From the NCBI GenBank assembly GCA_024401435.1, contig JAKSLB010000030.1, forward strand, positions 1-41,187: a stretch of DNA of 41,187 nt, written 5' to 3'. This DNA comes from Paludibacteraceae bacterium. GTDB lineage: Bacteria > Bacteroidota > Bacteroidia > Bacteroidales > Paludibacteraceae. How positions within the stretch are numbered: position 1 is the first letter of the stretch; every line of letters begins with the position of its first letter. The notes under the pieces are model-generated. The model was given only the letters and a program-made list of their open reading frames with translations. It did not search any database and had not been told where the DNA came from. The position numbers and the translations under genes are program-made. This document shows, piece by piece, positions 1 through 8,112 of the stretch.

Positions 1-292
1 ACCCTAGGCTGTGGGAAAACTGCCCTTTCAGGGCGTCTGCGAGAAAAGAGACTCCTATTCAGCTCTCGTTGTTTGATTAGGGGGGCTTGGTTTTCAAAAA
101 AGAATCCGCAACACCGTATTTACTGGCATTGCGGACTATTTTTGTATGTCTTTTTAAGTTTAGCGGACAGTAATAATCTCAAAATGATTAATGTGGACGT
201 GATAATTTTTATTGTTATGTTTGCAACATTGATTAATCTAAAAGTGAATGATTAATGGGATGTGATTATTTAACAAATTTTATTCAATCTTT
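1..292. other. Leading intergenic stretch with two hairpins
   Basis: No convincing gene is seen. A perfect small hairpin (GCCCT, 3-base loop, AGGGC) lies at 22-34, and a second inverted repeat (TCCGCAA at 105-111, TTGCGGA at 129-135, then a short T-rich stretch) could be a weak terminator. The first 80 bases are more GC-rich than their surroundings and look like the dispersed intergenic repeats common in Bacteroidota genomes; that resemblance is from memory. The 60-codon open frame at 73-255 begins at TTG and has no recognisable features. Confidence 0.4.
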
Positions 293-664
293 ATGATAAA
301 ATCAAATATAATGAAGAGTAATGTTGGAACATTAGAACAAGAGCTATCACAGAAACAACAATCTTCGGTGTTATGTTATGATGGTACAGTGGACACGGGT
401 ATGTTGGTTGGAAAACGTGTCAGTATAAAGGTGTATTCAGATGATCGTTTGGATATAATTCTTGACGGATTTATTACAGATGCAATAAGTGTCACGAACG
501 GCATTCTATTGAAAATGAGTGAAAAAGGTAAGGAACATTTCGTGTTTACAATTGAAGTAAAGACAGCCAATATAGTAGAGAAGGACGGATGTTTGATCTG
601 TATTTTTGATGAACATAAAGACGATACTGATTATCGCTGTGACGTTAGAATATTTGTTGCATGA
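293..664 (+). CDS. Hypothetical protein, 123 residues
   Basis: I do not recognise this protein. It has no signal peptide or membrane segment and is probably cytoplasmic. From about residue 30 it alternates short hydrophobic and charged stretches, suggesting a small mostly beta fold. The acidic C-terminal part (DEHKDDTD near residue 105) is notable. ATG at 293 is used; ATG at 311 is an in-frame alternative that gives 117 residues. It stands alone and converges with the galactanase gene, 11 bases downstream. No function is proposed. Confidence 0.6.
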   Translation: MIKSNIMKSNVGTLEQELSQKQQSSVLCYDGTVDTGMLVGKRVSIKVYSDDRLDIILDGFITDAISVTNGILLKMSEKGKEHFVFTIEVKTANIVEKDGCLICIFDEHKDDTDYRCDVRIFVA

Positions 665-680
665 GTCTGCTCATTTTATT
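661..680 (+). terminator. Weak hairpin terminator overlapping the stop codon
   Basis: ATGAG (661-665) and CTCAT (670-674) form a 5-bp stem with a 4-base loop, followed by a T-rich stretch. The stem includes the TGA stop of the upstream gene. It is short, so the call is tentative. Confidence 0.3.
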
Positions 681-1866
681 TAACAAAGTCTCCTAAAATG
701 TAAAGTGCAGGTAAGGCTTTGCCGTTATTGTCATCGAATAGACCTCTATTCACCCAGTTGTCAATTACGCCATTTCCATTTTCTTCTGGAAACCACCAAT
801 ACAATCCATTTACGTTTGAATGTTTTTTCAATGTCTTTATGAGATCCTCCAAGAATTTCTTTTGCCCATCTGCGGATATTGGCCATGTGGAACTGAAATC
901 ATAATCTACTTGAGGAAGCCATTGATAATAGTAGGCTGTTTCTACAATTTGTATTTTCTTGTTAGGAAAGTTTTGTTCTAATACCGACAAGGTGTTTTCT
1001 AATGTACTTAAATTGTTGTGCCAAAATGGATAATAACTTAATCCGATTATGTCATAATCAATACCATAATCTTTGATTTTTTGATAGTATTGTTTACTGA
1101 CATCAGGTTTTCCAGAACGCTCCGTATGGATGACAATCTGTGCATTGGGACATTCTTCACGACATGCTTTGCTTGCTGATTTAAGAAAGTTTGAAAAGAC
1201 GTTCCAATTGTTGTCATTGTTGGGATACACTTTCCCTGTATTCCATAACATTCCGTATGAGATTTCGTTACCGATTTGTATAAAGTCTGGCGTGGCGCCA
1301 TTTTGGTTCATCACTTTTAAACATCTTTTTGTATAGTTGTATAATGTATCACATAAAGCGGTAGCGGATGCATTTTTCCAAGAATCAGGTGTGGTCTGTT
1401 GTGCAGGATCTGCCCATGAGTCGGAATAATGAAAATCTAACATTAATTTGAATCCAGCTTGTTTGATTCTCTTACTTAGATTTACGACAAAATTGAGGTC
1501 TTGAACTACACCGGAACCGATGTTTTCACGAGTAGCTTTGGTTGGATCTACAAATAGACGTACACGCATACTGTTGAGACCTAACTGACTGAAGAAGGGT
1601 AGAACCTCCACTTTATTACCATTGATATCGTAGTAGGTATTCCCGTGTGCTTCGTATTTAGGTAACATGGAAATGTCGCCACCTACATACATAGAGGGTT
1701 CTTGAATGGGTTGTTGGGGTTCATTCCATTTAAAAGTGATGCTATCAACATCCTCGATATTGTATTGTGTGGTTTCTGAGCCATGGTGTACATACATGGT
1801 TTGTGCAATGATTATCTGACAGCTTAAGAATAGGACTGCAGATAGTTGGAAAATAATCCTTTTCAT
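676..1866 (-). CDS. Secreted arabinogalactan endo-beta-1,4-galactanase (GH53)
   Basis: This is a glycoside hydrolase family 53 enzyme, which cuts beta-1,4-galactan side chains of pectin. A signal peptide covers about residues 1-21. Residues 30-58 carry the short IEDVDSITF segment often seen at the N-terminus of secreted Bacteroidota proteins. The catalytic barrel runs from about 59 to 394, opening with GGDIS and an LNSMRVRLFVDP strand. The GNE motif gives acid/base Glu201, and IQIVETAYYY gives nucleophile Glu309. Length (396) is normal for the family. No SusC/SusD pair is adjacent, so it is not part of a visible polysaccharide utilisation locus here. ATG at 1866 directly precedes the signal peptide. 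Family call is strong; exact substrate is inferred. Confidence 0.92.
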   Translation of the reverse strand: MKRIIFQLSAVLFLSCQIIIAQTMYVHHGSETTQYNIEDVDSITFKWNEPQQPIQEPSMYVGGDISMLPKYEAHGNTYYDINGNKVEVLPFFSQLGLNSMRVRLFVDPTKATRENIGSGVVQDLNFVVNLSKRIKQAGFKLMLDFHYSDSWADPAQQTTPDSWKNASATALCDTLYNYTKRCLKVMNQNGATPDFIQIGNEISYGMLWNTGKVYPNNDNNWNVFSNFLKSASKACREECPNAQIVIHTERSGKPDVSKQYYQKIKDYGIDYDIIGLSYYPFWHNNLSTLENTLSVLEQNFPNKKIQIVETAYYYQWLPQVDYDFSSTWPISADGQKKFLEDLIKTLKKHSNVNGLYWWFPEENGNGVIDNWVNRGLFDDNNGKALPALYILGDFVK

Positions 1867-1894
1867 GGTAATAGTCTGTTGTTTATAAACGATA

Positions 1895-1902
1895 CAAATA
1901 TA
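1895..1902 (-). promoter_or_regulatory. Putative -7 box for the GH53 gene
   Basis: On the minus strand this reads TATATTTG, matching the Bacteroidota -7 consensus TAnnTTTG, 28 bases before the start codon. No clear -33 TTTG was found at the usual spacing. Confidence 0.4.
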
Positions 1903-2097
1903 TAGTTAAGAATTAAAATGAAGAATTAAAAAAGAAGATTTTTCCGAAGTGTGCGAGAAGAGATTGCAGTTCAAGATAAAATTCTTAGGAATCAAATTAT
2001 AGTAATCATCTTAATTTTGTCTGACATTCCAATAAGTAAGATTTTTTCTTTTAGTCTTTTGTTTCAATATGTATATTTGCGAGTTCTAAAAAATATA

Positions 2098-2119
2098 GGG
2101 GATTTCTATAAATTCCCTT
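2098..2119. repeat. Short palindromic unit, member of a dispersed repeat family
   Basis: GGGGATTT, CTAT, AAATTCCC forms a near-perfect palindrome ending 19 bases before the helicase start codon. Its first 17 bases are identical to the left end of the element at 23210, and in reverse it matches the right end of the element at 9780-9978 (9958-9978). It may act as a 5' UTR hairpin or be the remnant of a small mobile element. Confidence 0.6.
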
Positions 2120-2138
2120 ATAATATTTTCTTTGTTTG

Positions 2139-3974
2139 ATGAATACCAATCTTTCTATGATATCCCTCCAAAAGCATCGTGATTTGTTGCAGATGGAGTA
2201 TGAGTTTGATAAAAAGAGCTTTGAACATCAATCGAATTTTATTTCTATTGATAAAAAAGTATCAGCGGGTATATGTCGTTATCCCATAACGATATGTCGT
2301 TCGTATTATAATTCTCTGAATCAGTATGTTGTGGAGATTCATTCTTCTGTAGAAGAGGAGGATGATCATTTTGAGTATGGAAAATCGGTTGAGTTTTTTC
2401 GTGTCAATTTAAATGATGAGGTAAAACCGATTAAGATTACGGCGCAGGTGAGTTATGCGACGCCTGATACACTGGTAGTCGTTTTGCCCAATCGGGATGC
2501 TGTCTTGGCATTAGAAAATGCTGACAGAGTGGGCGTGCAATTGAGTTTTGATGAGAGTAGTTACCGAGCCATGTTTGATGCGCTCGATCGTGTGATGAAG
2601 GTGAAAGATGGACGGTTGTTCGATTTGCGTGAGATTTTGTTGGGATGTAAAGAGCCTGAGTTCCTTACTTTCAGTCCGATTCGATTTCCATGGTTGAATG
2701 CATCCCAGGAAGAGGCGATAAATAAGATATTGAGGGCAAAAGATGTTGCTATTGTGCATGGACCTCCTGGTACGGGTAAGACAACTACTTTGGTGGAGGC
2801 TATTTATGAGACATTGCGTCGAGAAAGTCAGATTATGGTATGTGCACAAAGTAACATGGCGGTGGATTGGATTTCAGAGCAATTGGTGGATCGAGGTGTG
2901 AATGTGTTACGAATAGGGAATCCGACACGTGTGGATGACAAGATGCTTTCTTATACCTACGAACGCCAATTTGAGTCTCATCCAAAATATGATACTTTGT
3001 GGGGAATGCGTAAGACGGTGCGTGAACTGTATCGTACCAATAAAGACAAGGCGATGGCGGTGAAGGAAAAGGCTGAAGCATTGGAATATGAGATTAGAGA
3101 ATCTCTTTTTGCAGAGGCTCGTGTGGTTGCTTGTACGTTGGTGGGGGCTGCTAATAACTTACTATATGGTCGTACATTTCAATCGCTGTTTGTAGATGAG
3201 GCTGCGCAAGCGATAGAGGCGGCTTGTTGGATACCTATTGCAAAGTCTCATCGTGTGATTTTTGCAGGTGATCATAAACAACTACCGCCTACTATAAAAT
3301 GTTTTGAAGCGGATAAAGCGGGATTGTCTCATACTTTGATGGAGAAACTGACGGAGAGTAAACCGAATGTGGTCTCCTTGTTGAATATTCAGTACCGAAT
3401 GAATGAGAAGATTATGAAGTTCTCATCGGAATGGTTTTACGAAGGAAAATTGAAGGCAGCGGATGAAGTTCGTTTTCGGGGAATTTTAGACTTTGAAAAA
3501 CCGATGGAATGGATTAATACTGAATGTTTTGCATTTTCAGAAGAGTATATAGAGCAGACCGCAGGACGAGTTAACAAACAAGAAGCAAATTTGGTCATAC
3601 AAGTCTTGGAAAATTTTATTGAGAAGATTGGAACACATCGAGTCTTAGACGAACGCATAGATTTTGGTGTGATTTCTCCTTATAAAGCACAGGTTTGTTA
3701 TTTGCGACATTTAGTAAAGCAAAATAAGGTGTTGAAACCTTTCAGACATCAGATTACCATCAATTCAGTAGATGGTTTTCAGGGACAGGAACGTGATGTG
3801 ATTATCATCAGTTTGGTTCGTTCGAATGATGAAGGAAATATCGGATTCTTACGTGAGTTACGTCGTATGAATGTGGCTATGACACGTGCAAAGATGAAAC
3901 TATTTATTATTGGTAACGTGGCAACCTTGACAAAACATCCGTTTTATCGGAAATTATACGAGAGTATGGAATGA
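2139..3974 (+). CDS. Superfamily 1 helicase, UPF1/IGHMBP2-like (DNA2/NAM7 family)
   Basis: This is an ATP-dependent DNA or RNA helicase of the UPF1-like branch. Visible motifs in order are Walker A GPPGTGKTTT (from about residue 208), motif II DEAAQA, motif III GDHKQLPPT, motif IV QYRMNEKI, motif V VDGFQGQERDVIIIS, and motif VI RRMNVAMTRAK. About 200 residues precede Walker A, as in IGHMBP2-type proteins where this part binds nucleic acid. Total 611 residues, no nuclease domain, probably cytoplasmic. ATG at 2139 is preferred over the in-frame TTG immediately before it. It is monocistronic and converges with the DUF4250 gene. Its cellular role is unknown; such housekeeping helicases are widespread in Bacteroidota. 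Confidence 0.9.
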   Translation: MNTNLSMISLQKHRDLLQMEYEFDKKSFEHQSNFISIDKKVSAGICRYPITICRSYYNSLNQYVVEIHSSVEEEDDHFEYGKSVEFFRVNLNDEVKPIKITAQVSYATPDTLVVVLPNRDAVLALENADRVGVQLSFDESSYRAMFDALDRVMKVKDGRLFDLREILLGCKEPEFLTFSPIRFPWLNASQEEAINKILRAKDVAIVHGPPGTGKTTTLVEAIYETLRRESQIMVCAQSNMAVDWISEQLVDRGVNVLRIGNPTRVDDKMLSYTYERQFESHPKYDTLWGMRKTVRELYRTNKDKAMAVKEKAEALEYEIRESLFAEARVVACTLVGAANNLLYGRTFQSLFVDEAAQAIEAACWIPIAKSHRVIFAGDHKQLPPTIKCFEADKAGLSHTLMEKLTESKPNVVSLLNIQYRMNEKIMKFSSEWFYEGKLKAADEVRFRGILDFEKPMEWINTECFAFSEEYIEQTAGRVNKQEANLVIQVLENFIEKIGTHRVLDERIDFGVISPYKAQVCYLRHLVKQNKVLKPFRHQITINSVDGFQGQERDVIIISLVRSNDEGNIGFLRELRRMNVAMTRAKMKLFIIGNVATLTKHPFYRKLYESME

Positions 3975-4035
3975 TGAGTTGGGTTGATTCTATGTGAGAT
4001 ACACTATTTGTTCTGGAGTTTTTAGTTAGAAAAAA

Positions 4036-4215
4036 TTACCAGAATTTATTCAAATTTTCATTGTATTCAAAACCAGCAGAAGCAAGTTTACTGATGAGTT
4101 CTTCTTTCTTGATGTTTAAATCATCGCAAAGAATATCGAGCGAAGGATATTCATCTCTTAGTTTCATATTGATGAAACTGAAAAGCATGTTAATGTCTTG
4201 TGGTAAATTGTCCAT
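4036..4215 (-). CDS. DUF4250 domain protein, 59 residues
   Basis: A very small protein matching my memory of the DUF4250 family: an N-terminal LPQD segment, INMKLRDEYPSLDILCDDL in the middle and a C-terminal GFEYNENLNKF. The middle looks like a short helix-turn-helix-like bundle; function is unknown. ATG at 4213-4215 is chosen because the family begins there. A longer open frame in the same phase up to 4395 would overlap crcB on the same strand and has no family support. It starts 2 bases after the crcB stop codon, so the two are very likely co-transcribed and translationally coupled. Confidence 0.85.
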   Translation of the reverse strand: MDNLPQDINMLFSFINMKLRDEYPSLDILCDDLNIKKEELISKLASAGFEYNENLNKFW

Positions 4216-4217
4216 TT

Positions 4218-4583
4218 TTAAATAGAAAAACGTTTTCCTACCCAGATGCCTATCCATGTGAATAAAAGGCAGACGAAAAGGGTAGAGATGATATAAAGAA
4301 ATGCTGTTGAATATTTCCCGCATTGTAGGAGGTTGAGTGATTGCGCGGAAAAGGTTGAATAGGTGGTGAATCCACCACATAGACCGACAGTACATAGAAG
4401 TAATGTAAAGTCTTTACTAATCAGAGAAGCAAAGAGTCCGAAGAGGAATGAACCGATACTATTGACGCACAATGTTCCGATAAAAGCGGGATAAACAGTA
4501 GAGGCGAAAAGGCATGTCACTGCATAACGTAGCATACTACCGATGGCACCTCCTAATCCTACTAACAAGAAATTTTTTAGCAT
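4218..4583 (-). CDS. crcB: Fluoride channel FluC/CrcB
   Basis: This is a dual-topology fluoride exporter of the inner membrane; two copies form the pore. The 121 residues hold four hydrophobic helices. Family signatures are GGAIGSMLRY (Arg19), the pore Asn in VNSIGSF (Asn41), and GGFTTYSTFS (residues 70-79) with the Phe and Thr/Ser residues that line the ion path. One gene of full length is present, so a homodimer is expected. It is followed by the DUF4250 gene. No fluoride riboswitch was recognised upstream; a TAATTTTG -7 box lies at 4601-4608 on the minus strand. Confidence 0.95.
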   Translation of the reverse strand: MLKNFLLVGLGGAIGSMLRYAVTCLFASTVYPAFIGTLCVNSIGSFLFGLFASLISKDFTLLLCTVGLCGGFTTYSTFSAQSLNLLQCGKYSTAFLYIISTLFVCLLFTWIGIWVGKRFSI

Positions 4584-4600
4584 ACACTTATTTTTGAATG

Positions 4601-4608
4601 CAAAATTA
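4601..4608 (-). promoter_or_regulatory. Putative -7 box for crcB-DUF4250
   Basis: Minus strand TAATTTTG matches TAnnTTTG and lies about 18 bases before the crcB start codon. The -33 element is not clear. Confidence 0.35.
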
Positions 4609-4748
4609 TCAATTTTTTTGGTTCTGTGATGAATTTAAATCTCTTTTGTCCAAATCTCAATGAGTTCATTCTCTTGTTGAAGTGTGCATTTTCAAAATAT
4701 TTCTTTTGAGTATTTAAATATCGTTTTGGCCATTTATTATTTTTTCTC

Positions 4749-7700
4749 TTATTTCACAATCACCTTTTTACCATTTGCTATGTAGATTCCGGCATTAATT
4801 TGTTTTTCAACTTTCATGCCTGCTTGTATATAGAATTGGTCTATTAACTGTCCGTTTATCGTATAGATGGTAATCCAATTCCCGTTTCCATATGTTTCAA
4901 AGATTAGAGAACCTTCGCCTTCATAAACAAGTAGTGATGATGTATTGCTTGTATTCTCTTGTAGTTCAGAAAAGTCACCAGCTAAAGCTTTCACTTCTTT
5001 CTTTGAAAGAATGATCCAACGTTGTTGACTGGCTGAGTTTTGATGGTCGAATTGAGTGGCAGATATGGAAATGTTTCCATTATTGATGGTAGCGGTCAAA
5101 GCCATTGGTCTGTTACTTCTTCTATCATTGAAAGTTATCCAATAAGATTTCAGATTGAAGTAATTGTTCACAACGTTTTGTCTAGATCCTAATAATTGTA
5201 TTTTGAAATTCTCGTACATACTTTGTAAGATACTCTCATTGTTGTTGTTTAGCGTCACATTGTTTAGAATGTTGCGGAATTCATACATTTGTGAACTTGC
5301 ATTGAAACAAATTTGCCATTCCAATGATTTGTCGGATAATGCCTCTTTCCAATCTGTTGATTTTATACTGATTCCGTTAGATAATGTTGATTGAAGCATG
5401 GTTGGAATACTACCGATGTTTTCATTTGCTGTTAATATATAGTATGTCTCATTATCATCATGCATGAATGTGTAGGCTGGGGAAGCGAAGGCTCCAGAGA
5501 CAGGTGGCAAGTTGTCTTCTCCTAATGCTTGCATGATTAAAGCGTTTGCATAGTATAAGATGCGTGTTCCATCATCTTCATGTGCACCATTGATTCCGTA
5601 AGGCCAGAAATGGGTGTTATCACCATGTAGTTGAGCACTGTTGTCATTATCAAGGAAACGGACCACCTGATCGGTTCTTTCTCCTAACCAGAATCCTTTG
5701 CTTGTCTCTTGTCTGTAGATGGCTGAGTTGTACCATGTCTCGGTTGTACCCACACCTGCAGCGTGACACATCTCGTGTTGAATCGTTCCTGTACGTTGGT
5801 AACTGGCATTCGGTCCTACACGCATAGAGCCTCCATAACTACAATCTGCGGTTTCTGTATTTGCTCCATACGAAACAGAAAGGTGAAGACCTTGTATGCT
5901 GGTGATATTGTTCCATACATTAACGGCATCGTCGATGGCACTATTGATTCGTTTGTTCTCATCTTCGGATCCTCCATTGTTATAGGTCCATGTGATATTT
6001 CCCATAGGAAGAGTACAGATCCTGATGCTTTCTCCGTAGCCTACAGCGTAACCGTTGGTGATAGCGTATGGACGAATATAATAGAGTGAGGAGGGTAGTA
6101 AGCCATCCATCACGTAGATACTTCCATTGTTGTTATAAGAAAGGGTGGAACGATTGTCTAATACGGTTGGATTCTTATGTGTACTCCAACAGAATCCTTT
6201 TTCAATGATGTTGTTTCCAGAGAAAGAGGCACGACCGAAAGCCATAGTAGCTCCTCGTGCGTGGCGCGGATCTGTTGTAACGGATGGAACGGGTCCTGTG
6301 GCATTCTCCAGTTTTTCTCTGAATTCAGCTTGTGCAAGAGAATTTTGAGCCTCTTTTATAGCTCTGCGTAAGGAGACTGAAATGTCAGAAATAGTTTCCA
6401 TGGAAGGATGGTTCATCCAATTTTCTGCTTCCGTAATAACGTCGGATAAGGTTTCCTGACACTTGCTACCGATATTCTTTTGAATGAGATCTTTTGCCAC
6501 GTCAATCCTCTTTTGAAGTTCTGCTTTATAATCATCTATTGTGGCAGCTATGTAATAGAGACGGAAGTTATCCACTGCAATCCAGTTTCCTGTGGCATTG
6601 CGAGCAATAAATCCAAGGGTTAACTCATCTTCTATATGAGTGAATTGAAGTGTGTATTCTTTTGTGTCGGAAACTTGTACACTATCGTTTTCTGCTGTAA
6701 TCCATGCACCTGATTGACCACCTTTACCATCTTGTGTGTTTTGTGCATTGACTTTCAAAATGTAGATTCCTTTAGGAACATCTTTACCAAGTGTTTGGAG
6801 AACACTGGCATTACCGACTTGAGAACCTGTGGAAATCCATTTTTCAACGTAAGTATTACCTGATTTTTGTGTGAAGGATGTATTAGTTTGTGTTTGTAGT
6901 TCGCTTTGACTCCAACCTGTGAATCCTTTTTCAAAACTTGGATTGATGATGAATTCTGTTACATCCGAAGGATTGTCAGAAGAGGCATTTGCCCATTCAT
7001 ATAAAACTAACTGTTTTTGGATGTTTTCATTCGCTTTGAAAAGGTCTGCGTAGGAGGCTGAGGCGTTATCATTTACACTTTGGGCATCATCGATGGCTTG
7101 TTTAAGGTTTGCTGCATCGTTTCCTGTACCTGTTCCGTATGCGGAATTTGCGGTTGAAAGGGAGGTGCTTAAAACAGAGCGCATATTGGAAGTCAGTGTG
7201 TTATCATTTCCAACAAGAAAAATTTTCACAAAATCAACCACCACCTTGGCAGAGTTGGCAGAACCACCTGATGCACCTTTGAAACCTATTTGAATGCGAC
7301 CTTCTGTAGACGAGGAGAGAGAGAATGTTACTTCGTCTAAGGTCCAACTATTCATATTGAAAGAGGATACTGAGGAAAGATGTGAAGAAGCATTGCTATT
7401 GTCGGGTATCCAACCCAATAAACTCGATCCACTGGCAGAGTTGCTACCGTTATAGAATGCTGCTTGTAGTTTGTAAGAACCCGATGGAAGGGTAACATTC
7501 TGGTAGTATTTAAGTGATTCATCCCAACCTGTACTAAGGACGAGACAACCACCTTTCGAACCATTGTAACCCGAAGATGGAACTTTACCATTGGTATTGA
7601 AGGTTTTAGATGTACCTAATTCATAAATTCCTGTAACGGTATAATCAACACCGATATCTTTATTCCAACCATAGATGGATAGAATTTCCTGCGCTACATT

Positions 7701-7844
7701 TCCGTAGTCGGAAGCTTTATAGTCGTAGTAGTTAGCATTATCGAAGCCTGCATTTTCCAAATAAAGGTCTGTGACATCAATATCAGCCCACGCGAAAGAG
7801 CTCGCTAAGATAAATGTAAGAATGGTTAAAATGCGTGTTTTCAT
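4749..7844 (-). CDS. Large secreted multidomain protein with putative zinc metallopeptidase domain
   Basis: The protein has 1031 residues with a signal peptide at about 1-20. Two jelly-roll-like, carbohydrate-binding-type segments (about 22-210 and 295-430) are each followed by a helical FIVAR-like linker. A fibronectin-III-like stretch lies near 510-610. The next domain contains HEMCHAAGVGT starting at His690, the HExxHxxG signature of zinc peptidases, although the usual third His or Asp ligand position holds Thr. A ricin-like beta-trefoil segment (about 770-950) follows. The final 65 residues (IYTINGQLIDQ, then GIYIANGKKVIVK) look like a type IX secretion sorting domain. It is monocistronic, with a TATCTTTG box at 7901-7908. 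Extracellular location is well supported; peptidase activity is inferred. Confidence 0.75.
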   Translation of the reverse strand: MKTRILTILTFILASSFAWADIDVTDLYLENAGFDNANYYDYKASDYGNVAQEILSIYGWNKDIGVDYTVTGIYELGTSKTFNTNGKVPSSGYNGSKGGCLVLSTGWDESLKYYQNVTLPSGSYKLQAAFYNGSNSASGSSLLGWIPDNSNASSHLSSVSSFNMNSWTLDEVTFSLSSSTEGRIQIGFKGASGGSANSAKVVVDFVKIFLVGNDNTLTSNMRSVLSTSLSTANSAYGTGTGNDAANLKQAIDDAQSVNDNASASYADLFKANENIQKQLVLYEWANASSDNPSDVTEFIINPSFEKGFTGWSQSELQTQTNTSFTQKSGNTYVEKWISTGSQVGNASVLQTLGKDVPKGIYILKVNAQNTQDGKGGQSGAWITAENDSVQVSDTKEYTLQFTHIEDELTLGFIARNATGNWIAVDNFRLYYIAATIDDYKAELQKRIDVAKDLIQKNIGSKCQETLSDVITEAENWMNHPSMETISDISVSLRRAIKEAQNSLAQAEFREKLENATGPVPSVTTDPRHARGATMAFGRASFSGNNIIEKGFCWSTHKNPTVLDNRSTLSYNNNGSIYVMDGLLPSSLYYIRPYAITNGYAVGYGESIRICTLPMGNITWTYNNGGSEDENKRINSAIDDAVNVWNNITSIQGLHLSVSYGANTETADCSYGGSMRVGPNASYQRTGTIQHEMCHAAGVGTTETWYNSAIYRQETSKGFWLGERTDQVVRFLDNDNSAQLHGDNTHFWPYGINGAHEDDGTRILYYANALIMQALGEDNLPPVSGAFASPAYTFMHDDNETYYILTANENIGSIPTMLQSTLSNGISIKSTDWKEALSDKSLEWQICFNASSQMYEFRNILNNVTLNNNNESILQSMYENFKIQLLGSRQNVVNNYFNLKSYWITFNDRRSNRPMALTATINNGNISISATQFDHQNSASQQRWIILSKKEVKALAGDFSELQENTSNTSSLLVYEGEGSLIFETYGNGNWITIYTINGQLIDQFYIQAGMKVEKQINAGIYIANGKKVIVK

Positions 7845-7900
7845 GGTATGAGATGTAAATATATAAAGTTAGAAGGTTGAATGATAGCAATTTGTTGAGA

Positions 7901-7908
7901 CAAAGATA
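7901..7908 (-). promoter_or_regulatory. Putative -7 box for the 1031-residue secreted protein
   Basis: Minus strand TATCTTTG fits TAnnTTTG and lies 56 bases before the start codon. A 6-bp inverted repeat (TCTGAT/ATCAGA, 7924-7941) sits just upstream of it. The remaining bases of the gap to 8112 show nothing. Confidence 0.4.
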
Positions 7909-8112
7909 TATGTTTTATTTGAGTCTGATATGAAAATCAGATTTTTATTTAACGATATCTTTATGAGGATAGATTCGTACATCAAAACTTTTTGTGTTTA
8001 TTAGATTCGCAGTCGTACATCATTGAACCTTAGTGGGGCTTCATATCTATGGCAATTAATTTTTGTGTTTAACGGATAGAAATAGCAAAAATTCTTAATT
8101 CTTTTTCTTTCA

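Noticed and set aside
73-255. 60-codon open frame on the + strand
   Set aside because: TTG start, no family features, and it spans an inverted repeat in a repeat-like region.
4216-4395. N-terminal extension of the DUF4250 gene overlapping crcB
   Set aside because: It would be read out of phase within crcB on the same strand, and the family begins at the internal ATG at 4215.
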